Source: Druceiella hillmani (lineage: Eukaryota; Arthropoda; Insecta; Lepidoptera; Hepialidae). Taken from it: a DNA stretch of 64,000 nt. The stretch lies in NCBI GenBank assembly GCA_039881145.1, contig JAYKKI010000004.1:44487001-44551000 (forward strand), in the 5' to 3' direction. Made by a program: the position numbers and the translations under genes. How positions within the stretch are numbered: position 1 is the first letter of the stretch; every line of letters starts with the position of its first letter. Below are positions 50,892 to 61,597 of this stretch, piece by piece. The notes below the pieces were generated by a model. It worked only from the letters and a program-made list of their open reading frames with translations, was not told the DNA's origin and did not search any database.

Positions 50892-52099
50892 TATGAATTT
50901 TCAATTACCAAATTATGTCATATTGAGTTTCAATTTTTTTTTTATTATGAAAATATTTTAATAATGGGTCTTAAAGTGCGTATAAGATAAAAATAAATGT
51001 TTTAGAATGTCTCCAAGAGGAAGAAATACGATATTTTTTGGACGTTTTTATATATCTTCATGGGTAAAAAGGATAGATTTTTTGTTTTTAATGCCATAGA
51101 AAAGGCACGGTAAGTAACATATACTGGTTAACATATAATAAATCCCGATAAAATCGCCGCGTGGTGGAAATTCAAAGGCCTACAATATTTTTTAATCTGC
51201 GCGTACGTGGGCATGAAATAAACCAGAATGAAATAAATCTGAAACAAAAATTGTCTTAAAATTACTGCAGTTTTGCACTGTTTTTTTTCTTAAATTTCCT
51301 AATAATTTTTTACCATTATTACATATTAAAGTATTATTCGAATTATATGATATACGTGAAAAAATCGAGACCCACGTATCCGTTATTTATTTTTTTCTCT
51401 CAACAGCATAATAGATAGCAGATAGCAGAGCAAACACTGCAGATAGCAGAGCTCTGCAGATAGCAGAGCAAGCACAATTATTTATTGCAAGTCGATTATG
51501 GGGAACTTAATAATGGGAAAATGAATATGAGATCCTAACACTTATTTTGATACAAGTATTTTATGGATAATACTTCAATTAAATTAAGCGTAAAATTATA
51601 AAAATAATTGCAAAATATTGAGTACTGCCGAAAACGATTACTTCAATCAAGATATTTACAGCTCATCGTGATCACGTAATCTTTTAAATATGAGTAGAAG
51701 TCGGATTACGAGGATTCTGTATACCCTTAGACACATATAAGAGTTAAAACAGGTATTGATATCTTGTATTCCCATTAATAAATTTCCAACAAATGTTAAA
51801 TTATATAAAATATTAAATATATGAATAAAAAATTCTTAATATTAACAAAGCAAGTATTTTATTATATCTGAAATGATCGCTAAAATTTTCAGGATAATTT
51901 TCACGCTTTAATACATATGACAATTTAAATATTTAAGCTAGTAGGGAATATTTGTAGAACTATTTAAGATTATCTATTTAATTTTTGTCTATCTAATTAT
52001 TTTATACAGTGTATCTTTTGTAGACATAAAAAGTATGTAACTTAAAATCATCGCTGTAGCTTCCTTGCAAACTATAAATAAATTTTTAATAACTTTATT
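50892..52099. other. AT-rich intergenic DNA with a short GC repeat
   Basis: At about 51412-51470 the word GCAGATAGCAGAGC is repeated about three times in tandem. Nothing else was recognised. Confidence 0.55.
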
Positions 52100-52770
52100 T
52101 CTTCCTAATTTTAAGTATAGGAGTTTCAGAGAGGAGAAAGTACATGTCTCTGTAAAGGTTTTTAGTAATATCTCTGGAACAGCTTAATATATTATTTAAA
52201 AAGAATATTTTTTAAATCATCAATTATTTAGGTTCTTTTACTTTATACATGTGGATCACTAATTTTCATGATTGTGCCAAATTTAAATTTCCTACATCAA
52301 ATCGTCTCTGAAGAAAGTAGCTGTGGTATACGAAAGCAGAACTGGTTCTATAAACGTTCCGTTATTTCACTTTTAAGGTGCAAGGTTGAAAAACTAGGAA
52401 ACTGAACCTGTTGGGTGAATTGGTATCATCTTAGAATAGATATACATCATTTAAAAATACGACAGGTGAAGATTTATGTTTACATGAAAAATAGCCGCAT
52501 TAGAAGTTACGACTCCAATTACTTTTAGATTTGACACGACCGAACAAACTACAAATAAGAAAATAAATATACACTGATAACATTTTTATTTTTTAAATTT
52601 TATTCAATGCAAACCTGTATTTTTTGCCGAATTCTGCGTACTAGTTACATTTTTTTGGCTACATTGCTTATTTAAAGTTTCAGACCTTAGAAGAAAAAAT
52701 TGAACTCCGATAAAGGAATCACATATTTATCCAGCCATCAATCGGTCTGCCGCAGCCATTTTACATTGTA
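52100..52770 (-). repeat. Inverted, diverged copy of the 34.5-kb repeat family
   Basis: Read on the minus strand this copy starts with GGCTGCGGCAGACCGATTG (about 52760). It continues with TATGTGATTCC, AACTAGTACGCAGAATT, ACAGGTTCAGTTTCCTA and GTTTATAGAACC. It ends with a CAGAGATATTACTAAAAACC-type tail near 52170 and the AGTACTTTCTCCTCTCTG-like stretch to about 52110, the same order as 34861-35520. A further partial tail in plus orientation appears near 52857-52895. Confidence 0.65.
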
Positions 52771-53355
52771 AAATAAAATTTGGAATAGTAATAAAGCATG
52801 CTAACAGCAACTCGTAAGAATTCGAAAATTATGTCATTTAACGTTGTATTTAAATAAATTCTAGAGATATTGCTAAAAAGACCCACGAAAATATTGTTAG
52901 ATACCGACTGATAAAGAAAATGTTAAAGGGTATTAATCAATAAAAGCGCTTGTATTTTTTTTTATTTCAAACAATACTTGGGATATCAATTGGAAGATTG
53001 AAGTACGACGATTCCAAGTTTTTATTCATGCTGATTTTGATGTGAGGTAGTGTTAGAGATATAGTTTAAAATGTTGGCAAAACACAGGTCTTTGCAGCAA
53101 AAACTCCCATCATCGTTGTAAGAAAAAATTACGCCGATAAAAGACATATTAGGCAACATGTAATATTTATGTGGTAAAATTGATATTAATTTTTGTAAAT
53201 AGTTTACTATAAATACTATATACACTGAAATGCTCATACATGCCTAAGCGGAACGGAACCACCATCGCATTGCAAGTTCTATCGCATAAAACGGGTTTAT
53301 TTTATTTTCGATTGGCAGCACTTTTGCTTTAAGCCGCAATGGATTTTGATTTCAG

Positions 53356-53356
<1 letters not shown>

Positions 53357-53406
<50 letters not shown>
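53357..53406. repeat. (TA)n microsatellite
   Basis: TA dinucleotide run with one TTTA interruption. Confidence 0.95.
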
Positions 53407-53409
<3 letters not shown>

Positions 53410-54391
53410 TTACTTATAAAACGTTTAAGTATTTTTAATTAATAAATATATACATTTAAATAATACACCATATTACAATATAACAACTGACAGTTTCGTT
53501 TTGGGGTTCGTTACGTTTTCGTTCCACATTATAAGACTTCAGTAGCTAGACAAATTATTATACTAGTCGTAACGTCTAAGTCAACATATTTCAAACTTAT
53601 CTATAGAAGTTGAATATTAGCTACGTGAAGCTATCTCTACAAACCAGCGTGCAAAAATGCGAATAGTCTTAAGGTGCAAGTAGCAATTGTCCGTGCAAAA
53701 TAAACTATTATAATTTAAATATATTCTTAAAACTACTTGGTATTATAGGAAAAAAAAATTGGAAATGCATTTGACCATGCCAGTTAGAAAAGATCGAAAT
53801 CCCAAAATAAATTTAAATGTAAAGAAATAATCAATGTACTAAAAGCGCTCGTATATGCGATATATTCGAGGTAACTTATATCGAAAAATAGACATACTGT
53901 TTAATCAATAGACTTCTAAGCCAAAGTAATACACATCTCATCAATCGTGACGTACGACTGCTAGACAATAATAACCCTTTGAAACATAGCGGTACTAACC
54001 ACTTAGCAATGAATTTGATTTTTTAAAACTTACCACTCAATTGGATTTATCGTGAACGTTTCTTTAGTAAGAGTAAAATGCAAAGGAATCATAAATTCAG
54101 AATATTACTTTGCCGAATAGAGCTAAATGGTTAAATTTTAGGAAAAACTTTTTTCTCCTGTAATTTTAATTAGTGCTTCAAATGTTAAATATATATAAGT
54201 TCTCTAATTGTAATTAAATTTACAGAGTCGAGAAGATATGGTTCTAACTCTAATAACAATTAGTAAACAGTTACATGGCTTCGAGGAAACTAAAACTATA
54301 TGTTTATGCAATGACATTTCCTTAGAAAACACCCCTCTTTCCCCACTGTCATTGAACCCTTTTAGGATGTAAAAGCTACTTTCATAATTTT

Positions 54392-54396
54392 AAAAG
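54392..54396. repeat. Target-site duplication, left copy (AAAAG)
   Basis: AAAAG here is repeated at 59294-59298, directly outside the two LTRs. Five bases is usual for Ty3/Gypsy integrases. Confidence 0.9.
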
Positions 54397-54597
54397 TGTT
54401 ACGACGGCGCCATCTATAATAAACTGTGCGTATTTTTACGAACGTACCGGCAATCTGTCATTGCGTTTTGATATATACTCTGTGGCATAAAAATGTACAT
54501 GTAATTATGAATGTGAGATTCTAATACGAAATAAAACAATTAATATTATTATTCAAGTACGATATTTATTGGTGCATTCCTCATTAAATACATAACA
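54397..54597 (+). repeat. 5' LTR
   Basis: 201 bp, starting TGTTACGACG and ending ATAACA (TG...CA). A polyadenylation signal AATAAA lies at 54530-54535 and an AT-rich GATATATAC word at about 54470 could serve as a TATA element. By eye it is identical to the 3' LTR. Confidence 0.95.
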
Positions 54598-54601
54598 AAT
54601 C

Positions 54602-54613
54602 TGGCGACGAGGA
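54602..54613 (+). other. Primer-binding site, complementary to a tRNA-Ser 3' end
   Basis: TGGCGACGAGGA begins four bases after the LTR. It is the complement of CCA plus the acceptor end expected for an arthropod tRNA-Ser, the primer used by Mag-type elements. The tRNA match comes from family knowledge. Confidence 0.8.
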
Positions 54614-54619
54614 AGAAAA

Positions 54620-55282
54620 ATGTCGGAACAGCAATTGACGCAAGTTCTTGCGCAGATGTTGGAAACCATGCGTGGAATGCAAATACAACAAGCCAATCTC
54701 CAAATGGCTTTACAAAACCAAGGAAATCAAGTAAAACCTGTAAGCGGCATTCAATTACAACCATATGATGAAATAAATGAATCGTTCTCGAGCTATTTAC
54801 AAAGGTTGCAAAATTATGTAACCTTAAAAGGCGTGAATGATACAAGAGTAAAGATCCAGATATTTTTAAACTGCATCGGACCTAAGTACTATCAGGTACT
54901 AAAGAACATTACAGCACCAAATACCCCCGAATCCAAATCTTTCGAAGAGCTTATTAAAATACTGGGAGAACACATTTCACCGGAGCCAGGGGAAGTGGCA
55001 CAACAACATAAATTCTGTCTCAGGCAGCAGCATGAACACGAAAGTATTGCTAATTACATGGTTGGGTTGAAGGAAATAGGAGGAAAATGCAACTTTATAT
55101 GTAACCACTGTAAACAAACAACATTCGATACTCACCTGAGAGTGCAATTTATACGAGGGCTGCGGAACACTGAAATCAAAGAACGATTACTACAAGAGCC
55201 ACCTACTACAAAATTTGATGATATTGTGAAAATTGCTATGGCCATAGAAACATCAAAATGTGAAACAAAAGAAATGGGCTAA
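54620..55282 (+). CDS. gag: Gag, capsid part
   Basis: A frame of 220 codons starts at the first ATG after the primer site, 22 bases behind the LTR. Residues 1-40 are Gln/Met-rich and probably helical (LAQMLETMRGMQIQQANLQM). The capsid-like region follows with the order usual for Mag Gags: YDEINESFSSYLQRLQNYV, then RVKIQIFLNCIGPKYYQVL and a helix-rich end. It would assemble the particle around the RNA in the cytoplasm. The frame stops at TAA (55280-55282), yet the zinc knuckles of the nucleocapsid continue in the same frame after it. So either Gag-Pol is made by stop read-through or this stop is a mutation; a single C-to-T change from a glutamine codon would suffice. Confidence 0.88.
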   Translation: MSEQQLTQVLAQMLETMRGMQIQQANLQMALQNQGNQVKPVSGIQLQPYDEINESFSSYLQRLQNYVTLKGVNDTRVKIQIFLNCIGPKYYQVLKNITAPNTPESKSFEELIKILGEHISPEPGEVAQQHKFCLRQQHEHESIANYMVGLKEIGGKCNFICNHCKQTTFDTHLRVQFIRGLRNTEIKERLLQEPPTTKFDDIVKIAMAIETSKCETKEMG

Positions 55283-56587
55283 GAATTTACTACAAACGTA
55301 AATAAAATTTCAATAAATAAGAAGAATAAAGCTACATCAAGTTCATACACTACGAATAAAGGTGATAATACTACACATACATACAATAGAAGAGAGAGGA
55401 AAATCAACTGTTTCCGATGTGGAAGAGAAAACCATTTGGCAAGTCAATGTCAACTGAAAGATAAATTGTTTTGTAAGAAGTGTAACAAGCGAGGGCACGT
55501 GCAATCAGTATGTTTCATGGACCACAAACAATTAGAAATTGAAAGTGAATTGTCATCGGATGAAGGAGTAGAGGAAATATATGAAATACATAGAATATAC
55601 CAAGATAATACTACGCTACATGATAAGTACAACTTAGCATTACAAATAAACGGAAGAGTACATACATTAGAGCTGGATACAGGATCAGCTTTTACTACTT
55701 GTTCTGCAGAGTATTTTAGAAATAATTTCAATAAGGTGAAAATGCAAGCGACACACATACGGCTACGTACATACACAGGAGAAATAATACAGCCATTGGG
55801 AACTTGTAATCTAAAAATAAAATACAAAAACAAGGAAATAGAAGGACGAATATTCATAATAAACAAAAATGTGGGTCCAATTGTAGGAAGAGAATGGTTA
55901 AAGAAGCTAAATTTAACGTTTGAAATAAATTCAATAAGTAGAGAAGAAAATGACATGACAGAAAAAGAATTTAAAGAGAAACTGCAGAACCTGTTGGAAG
56001 AACACAAAGAACTATTTTCTGAGGAAATTGGCTTGATCAAAAATTATGAAGCAGCATTTAAACTAAAAGAAGATGTATTGCCTGTATTTTTGAAACCCAG
56101 ACCTGTTCCATTTGCACTCAAAAATCAAGTGGACGCAGAGCTGGACAGATTGGAACGTGAGAACATAATAGAAAAAGTCACATACTCACAATGGGGAACG
56201 CCCATTGTTCCGGTAATAAAACCAAATGGTAAAGTACGTCTATGCGCTGATTACAGATCAACTTTAAACAAAAATTTAGAAAATGAGTACTACCCAATAC
56301 CTCGCAAAGAAGAGATTTTTGCTAAGCTGAGCGGTGGAAAGTACTTCTGCACTCTAGACATAAATCAAGCTTATTTACATATGAAGACAAATGAAGATTC
56401 GGCCAAAATGCAAGCTATTAGCACCTGCAAAGGTACATATAAGGTGAACAGAATGATGTTTGGAGTGAAAATAGCACCAAATATTTGGCAGCGATTCATG
56501 GATCAAACCGTACAGGGAATAGATGGAACAGCATGTTTCTTTGATGATATTTCTATACAAGGGCATACACTCGTACAACTTTTATAA
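55283..56587 (+). pseudogene. pol: Pol part 1: nucleocapsid knuckles, protease, reverse transcriptase palm
   Basis: Same frame as Gag. Two CCHC zinc knuckles, CFRCGRENHLASQC (55409-55450) and CKKCNKRGHVQSVC (55472-55513), bind the RNA. The aspartic protease has ELDTGSAFTT with catalytic Asp at 55676-55678. Reverse transcriptase starts near 56120 (EYYPIPRKEEIFAKLSGGKY) with catalytic Asp in TLDINQAYLH (56357-56359) and the double Asp as FFDDI (56543-56548; the family usually has Y.DD). MMFGVKIAPNIWQRFMDQ is the conserved loop. The upstream knuckle has no ATG of its own, so this is a continuation of Gag and not a separate gene. It ends at an in-frame TAA (56585-56587) right after the active site. 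Confidence 0.92.
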
Positions 56588-56801
56588 AGAATAAAAAAAG
56601 TATGTGAGAAATTAGAGCAATGTGGGCTGCATTTAAATAAAAAGAAATGCCAATTCTTTCAAGAATCTATTACATACCTAGGACACACAATTAATGAGAA
56701 GGGTTTACATCCAACCAAAGAAAAAGTGAACGATATCAAACGAAGCCCAAGACCAACGGATGTATCGTCATTACGTACATTTTTGGGATTAACAGCAGTT
56801 T
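56588..56801 (+). pseudogene. pol: Pol part 2: end of RT palm and thumb
   Basis: The frame of part 1 continues past the TAA with KKVCEKLEQCGLHLNKKKC, FFQESITYLGHTI and LRTFLGLTAVYS, the conserved end of Ty3/Gypsy reverse transcriptase. Homology then jumps to another frame. Residues expected between the FLGL and PNLSS motifs are missing, so a small deletion (about 11 bases if the usual residues were present) has shifted the frame near 56790-56802. Both lesions fall in the enzyme's essential core. Confidence 0.88.
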
Positions 56802-57264
56802 ATTCCAAACCTATCATCGACGCTGCATCCAATGTATAACTTATTACAAAAAGGAATTCAATTTGTATGGTCTAAAGAGTGTGAAATGGCATTCCAGCAA
56901 CTGAAAGAAGAGATCTGCGGGGAGAAAATACTTACACCATTTCATGAAAATTTACCAGTTACACTAGCTACGGATGCCTCACCTACTGGTTTTGGTGCGG
57001 TTTTGTCACATGTGATGTCGGATAAGATGGAAAGACCTATAGCTTTCGCTTCAAGATCACTTACAAAGGCAGAAAAAGGATACAGCCAGCTTGATAAGGA
57101 AGCGGCAGCATTGATTTGGGGGCTAAAGAAGTTTTTCCAATACTGCTATGGGAGAAGAATCACTCTGATCATTGACAATCAACCACTAGCGAGAATCCTA
57201 CACCCAGAAAAGACAATCCCTACCACTACGGCTATGAGACTGGTACATTATGCAAACTTTTTGG
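56802..57264 (+). pseudogene. pol: Pol part 3: RT-RNase H, first copy
   Basis: This frame begins with PNLSSTLHPMYNLLQKG and continues through the connection to RNase H: LATDASPTGFGAVLS (first catalytic Asp at 56973-56975), SQLDKEAAAL (Glu) and TLIIDNQPL (Asp). RNase H removes the RNA strand from the DNA-RNA hybrid in the particle. After HYANFL it runs into the repeated start of the same segment, because 275 bp are duplicated in tandem, and reads out of frame. Confidence 0.9.
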
Positions 57265-57539
57265 TTTTGGTGCGGTTTTGTCACATGTGATGTCGGATAA
57301 GATGGAAAGACCTATAGCTTTCGCTTCAAGATCACTTACAAAGGCAGAAAAAGGATACAGCCAGCTTGATAAGGAAGCGGCAGCATTGATTTGGGGGCTA
57401 AAGAAGTTTTTCCAATACTGCTATGGGAGAAGAATCACTCTGATCATTGACAATCAACCACTAGCGAGAATCCTACACCCAGAAAAGACAATCCCTACCA
57501 CTACGGCTATGAGACTGGTACATTATGCAAACTTTTTGG
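56987..57539 (+). repeat. 275-bp tandem duplication inside RNase H
   Basis: 56987-57261 is repeated at 57262-57536, with TGG shared at both edges (56987-56989, 57262-57264, 57537-57539). The two copies read identical by eye. The length is not a multiple of three, so it shifts the frame. The 3-base overlap at the junction is a microhomology. Confidence 0.93.
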
Positions 57540-57743
57540 CTGGATTCAACTATGAAATTAAACTCAGAAAAACAACAGAACACGCAAATGCAGACTATTT
57601 ATCAAGAAATAGTATCCCTACTCATGCAACTTTAGAGAAACTCACTGATGATGACGCATTCTACATAAATCAGATTACAGAGATGCCAGTGACACGGCAG
57701 GAAATAAAGAAAGCTACAGTGAAGGATGGGTCCTTCATTGTAG
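57265..57743 (+). pseudogene. pol: Pol part 4: second RNase H copy and linker
   Basis: The duplicate repeats FASRSLTKAEKGYSQLDKEA through HYANFL and then goes on correctly into AGFNYEIKLRKTTEHANADY and LSRNS, the normal end of RNase H. The linker to integrase follows until the frame is lost at the inverted insertion near 57730. Confidence 0.88.
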
Positions 57744-57764
57744 CTTTCTTTCTTCAGTTCTGGG
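57706..57764. repeat. Inverted duplication with TGGG direct repeats, 34-bp insertion
   Basis: 57706-57726 and 57731-57751 are complementary at 20 of 21 positions around a TGGG loop (57727-57730), and TGGG recurs at 57761-57764. Removing one 34-bp unit joins the two frames, so the right arm is an inserted inverted copy of the left. Confidence 0.85.
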
Positions 57765-59072
57765 GAACTACAAAAATTGTATATTGATATTCAATCAGGC
57801 AAGGAAGATTTAAAAACAATACATGAGTATTCACTACAGGACGGATGCATTTTTTATGGCATTAGGATTGTCATACCAAAAACTCTCCAATCTAAAATAT
57901 TGGAAGAACTACATATGGCACACACAGGAATTGTGAAAATGAAAGCATTGGCAAGAAGTTATGTATGGTGGAAGAATATTGATACAGATATTGAGAATAT
58001 GGTCAAACAATGTAAATCATGCTGTTTGATGCAGAAGAACCCTACTAAGGTACCTACTCATGCCTGGGAGTACCCAAAGGAACCATGGAGCCGTATACAT
58101 ATTGATTACGCTGGGCCTTTCATGAATCAATATTTCTTAATAGTTGTGGATACATATACTAAGTGGTTAGAAGTAATACCTACTCCATCTATTACAGCTA
58201 CAGCAACAATTAATATTTTAAAGAAGATATACTCAACATTTGGCTTACCGATAACTCAAGTCTCAGATAATGGCAGACAATTCAAATCAGAGGAAATGCA
58301 GATATTTTTAAAAGAAAATGGAATCCAAGCAAAATTGACTGCACCGTTTCATCCATCAACAAATGGCCAAGCAGAAAGATATGTACAGACACTCAAAAAT
58401 AAATTAAAAGCAATGGCTAAGGAAGAAGGAACAATACAAGAAAAATTACAGAAATTTTTAACTATGTACAGGAAAACGCCAAACAGTACCACAGGAATTA
58501 GTCCAGCTGAGATGATGTTTAAGAGAATATACAGGACACGGATTGATTTAGTTAAGAGAAAAACAGAGATTGGTGGAAATAACAGTAATGAGAACCAAAT
58601 AGTAAACAAAGAATTCGAGAGAGGGGATAGAGTGCAGATAAGAATGTATGATGGTAACAAGTGGAACTTTGGGAGGATATTAAGAAGAACAGGGAAGTTA
58701 CATTATGAAGTAGAAGCTAATGGAAAAAAGCATCACCGACATGTGGATCAAATAATTAGTACAGCAGGGTCGACAGCAGTTCAGAACATCACTAATGTCC
58801 TGATACCACAGGTGAAAGAGGCGAACTCCACAACTTGCTCTACTAAGACAGCAGAGGCACAGGTGACTGGCAATGACCAGGGAGCAGAAGAAAGGAAGGA
58901 GGTGATGCCTGTCCTAGAAACTATACCAGTCGTTGTTGATACCAGTCGAGCGGAAACCCAAGAACTACAACCGACAGAGCAACGATCACCACCACCATCG
59001 ATACCGGCACAACCTGTGGTGCCCCGTAGAAGCACAAGGATTGGAAGACCACCAAATAGGTTGAACTTGTAA
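57744..59072 (+). CDS. pol: Pol part 5: integrase
   Basis: An intact open stretch of about 440 codons with no ATG of its own; it should be reached by translation from upstream. The N-terminal zinc-binding part has HMAHTG and CKSCC. The catalytic core has Asp in HIDYAGPF (58104-58106), Asp in VSDNGRQF (58266-58268) and Glu in NGQAERYVQ (58374-58376), 35 residues after the second Asp: the DD35E signature of retroviral-type integrases. A basic SH3-like tail with RGDRVQIRMYD and NFGRILRRTGKLHY follows, then a Pro/Thr-rich end. No chromodomain was seen, as expected for Mag. All catalytic residues are kept, in contrast with RT. It would insert the cDNA in the nucleus, giving the 5-bp duplication seen. 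Confidence 0.93.
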   Translation, partial: LSFFSSGELQKLYIDIQSGKEDLKTIHEYSLQDGCIFYGIRIVIPKTLQSKILEELHMAHTGIVKMKALARSYVWWKNIDTDIENMVKQCKSCCLMQKNPTKVPTHAWEYPKEPWSRIHIDYAGPFMNQYFLIVVDTYTKWLEVIPTPSITATATINILKKIYSTFGLPITQVSDNGRQFKSEEMQIFLKENGIQAKLTAPFHPSTNGQAERYVQTLKNKLKAMAKEEGTIQEKLQKFLTMYRKTPNSTTGISPAEMMFKRIYRTRIDLVKRKTEIGGNNSNENQIVNKEFERGDRVQIRMYDGNKWNFGRILRRTGKLHYEVEANGKKHHRHVDQIISTAGSTAVQNITNVLIPQVKEANSTTCSTKTAEAQVTGNDQGAEERKEVMPVLETIPVVVDTSRAETQELQPTEQRSPPPSIPAQPVVPRRSTRIGRPPNRLNL

Positions 59073-59083
59073 TTTAATAACTC

Positions 59084-59092
59084 GGTAGAGAG
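59084..59092 (+). other. Polypurine tract, weak
   Basis: GGTAGAGAG directly before the 3' LTR is the expected position of the plus-strand primer; it is short and has one pyrimidine. Confidence 0.5.
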
Positions 59093-59293
59093 TGTTACGA
59101 CGGCGCCATCTATAATAAACTGTGCGTATTTTTACGAACGTACCGGCAATCTGTCATTGCGTTTTGATATATACTCTGTGGCATAAAAATGTACATGTAA
59201 TTATGAATGTGAGATTCTAATACGAAATAAAACAATTAATATTATTATTCAAGTACGATATTTATTGGTGCATTCCTCATTAAATACATAACA
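59093..59293 (+). repeat. 3' LTR
   Basis: 201 bp, identical by eye to 54397-54597, with AATAAA at 59226-59231. AAAAG follows at 59294-59298. Confidence 0.95.
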
Positions 59294-59298
59294 AAAAG
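59294..59298. repeat. Target-site duplication, right copy (AAAAG)
   Basis: Matches 54392-54396. Confidence 0.9.
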
Positions 59299-61597
59299 GA
59301 TAGATAATAATATAATAGCATTCTGCGGCACTCAAGACGATTGTCTTTTTGCTAGGTTTGCAGCTATATAGCCATATAAAGGTGCACGAAGTTTTCAAGT
59401 TTGTTTCAACGCAATTTTTGTTGGCATCAGTATCGTCTCTTTTATTTATTTAGCTCCAAACTATTTTCTGTATTTACTTATTGCTTTTTATTCGTAATTT
59501 TTTTTTTATGTAAGTAACATTTCTTAGATTTAAAAACTAAGTCATTTTCATGAAATAACAGAAATACATTTAATGAAACCAGACCAAGAAATATTCAACT
59601 GATCTACCATTTAAGTACCGAGTACATTGATTGATACTTACTTTTCATACTAACGTAAGATATAATAATGGAATAAACTTCTTTATTTGTGTATTACCAT
59701 ATTTTCGAACTTTTAATTTTGTACACTAGTACTCAAAGCGATCTATTGTGTGGTATTTTGTAATCTATGGCCTTGATATGACATAAAACATATCTTATGG
59801 AATTACATTTATAATTGTTTTCTTATTATATTTATATTACGTTTATAATTATATATCTGCTTACAGGAATTCGATCATTGCAAATGTATAAATTTCAACT
59901 CTGCTAGCGAATTAAGAATTATATTTTTCGAACTGAGAATCATTGAAACATTTAAACCGTAAAGTCAGCGCAAGAGGATTTACATTGATTGTACATTGAG
60001 GATTTAAAAATTCAGAAAAAATACTCTGCAGTTAATCCCACACTGACAGGTTTGAAATATACCTATGTTGATATATGAATCAAAAATGCTTTTCTATCTG
60101 TTTATTCCGTCACACCATTTCTGATCATGTCAGGATAAGCAGCACCAGTAATATGATTTTGACAAATTTATTAAGTTATTATTCTTATGTAATATGCTCA
60201 TTTCCCACATGTAACTATAAAATACTTCACAAAAATCTAATTTTATAAGCGATTCAACTTTCAACACCCAGGTAAAATTATCAAAACTCACCTCACATTG
60301 ACTGAAGTGAAATATACAGGCAATAACTGCAAGACCCAAAAAGCGCGTAATCAAATCAAACAAAAATTGTAGATTAGAACAAACCGTTTTTCTGCACTTA
60401 AAAATGGATTTAAGTCTAAATGATAAGACTAAACGGCAATTTTAGGGAATTATTATTTCTAAATCTGAAAGCTTACGTTTCCAGATTTAATTTGAATTAT
60501 TACCCTGAATGGACGATTTAACAATATTTCTCAATTTTTATACTACTAGGCATTCCTTCAAAAGTTTCATTCTTCATTCTAGTCCAGCCCTTTTATCCAG
60601 TCTCATTAAGCTTCATTGGCTAAGCCATTGATGGCTTCATAACTGTGATTATTTTTTTATTAAAATCTTTATCTTTTTGTTTATCTTTTGCAAGTGTACT
60701 TATATACAATGTTTCCCGGAAGCCAAACATTACTCAGTATATTTTAATACAAATAAAAGGCATAAGATATACTAATGATAGTTATTTGTCACTCAAAATA
60801 ATTACCTAATAAGTGTGGCGCTTACACATTTTAGATTCAACTGAACTTGACACTGGATTGACTTGTGAATTAAGTTTTTATACTCACTAATTTGTCAATT
60901 AGATCGTCTTTTCACTTGAATACTGTCGGTTTTATTTCTTTAGAAACCCATAAAGGTTTGCCATTATCATATTTGAAAATGCAGTACTGTTGAACATGAC
61001 ATTTTGATTCAAATTAACATGATCAAGGAAAGAATAACAATGGTAAATAAACCAAAAATTTTAATTTTTTTTCGACCCAGTATTTTTAGAAAATTATTAT
61101 TTATTAATATTTCATTAGAAATTTTTTTTTGGTAATTCTTACGGTTTTTTATCAATATTAACTTTCTGATTTTTAATTTATCTGTTACCAATATTGTTTT
61201 AATTTACATATTAAACACAGATAATTATAATTTTTAAATTTGCATTTTTAACTTATATTTTTTTCTTTATTGAATTATACTTGGTCAATTTATTTCATCA
61301 ATTAATTAGATTGGGATATTTAATACAGACAAACAAGCAAAACGTTTTGGTAAAATTTATTGGTTAAAAATCGTAAATGTGTTATCCAGATTCAAGATCC
61401 TATCGCTAAAACCAATACGATAGTTGGCAGTCTTACCTTTTCATATTTTTGCTTGGAAATGTGTTTCCCAATGAAATATACAAAGGGTAAAATCATATCA
61501 AAAATCAACATCCACTAACGACCAGACGTTCCTAAAATTCGTTCTGTACATATTTTTATCTACAGTTTATAGATTAGATTCTAAGAAAGCTTAGAAA
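59299..61597. other. AT-rich intergenic DNA downstream of the LTR element
   Basis: No supported gene or repeat. Confidence 0.5.

Larger units (their letters stand above)
52771..54396. other. AT-rich intergenic DNA upstream of the LTR element
   Basis: Contains a (TA)n tract at 53357-53406. No gene is supported. Confidence 0.55.
54397..59293 (+). mobile_element. Mag-like Ty3/Gypsy LTR retrotransposon, complete in extent, pol broken
   Basis: A 4.9-kb element bounded by two 201-bp LTRs and a 5-bp target duplication. Order: 5' LTR, tRNA-Ser-type primer site, Gag, zinc knuckles, protease, reverse transcriptase, RNase H, integrase, 3' LTR. No envelope frame follows integrase. The element is compact, with only 22 bases between LTR and Gag start. 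The primer site and the two CCHC knuckles point to the Mag lineage; that placement comes from family knowledge and not from a tree. Reading pol needs two stops bypassed and three frame changes, so this copy cannot encode its own machinery. Cis-acting ends look intact, so it could still be copied in trans. Confidence 0.95.

Noticed and set aside
54549..54845. 98-codon minus-strand frame across the 5' LTR and Gag
   Set aside because: Antisense shadow of Gag without motifs.
55450..56040. 196-codon minus-strand open frame
   Set aside because: Shadow of the Gag-Pol frame; the plus strand has the clear knuckle, protease and RT motifs.
58349..59035. Minus-strand frames of 103 and 84 codons
   Set aside because: Shadows of the integrase frame.
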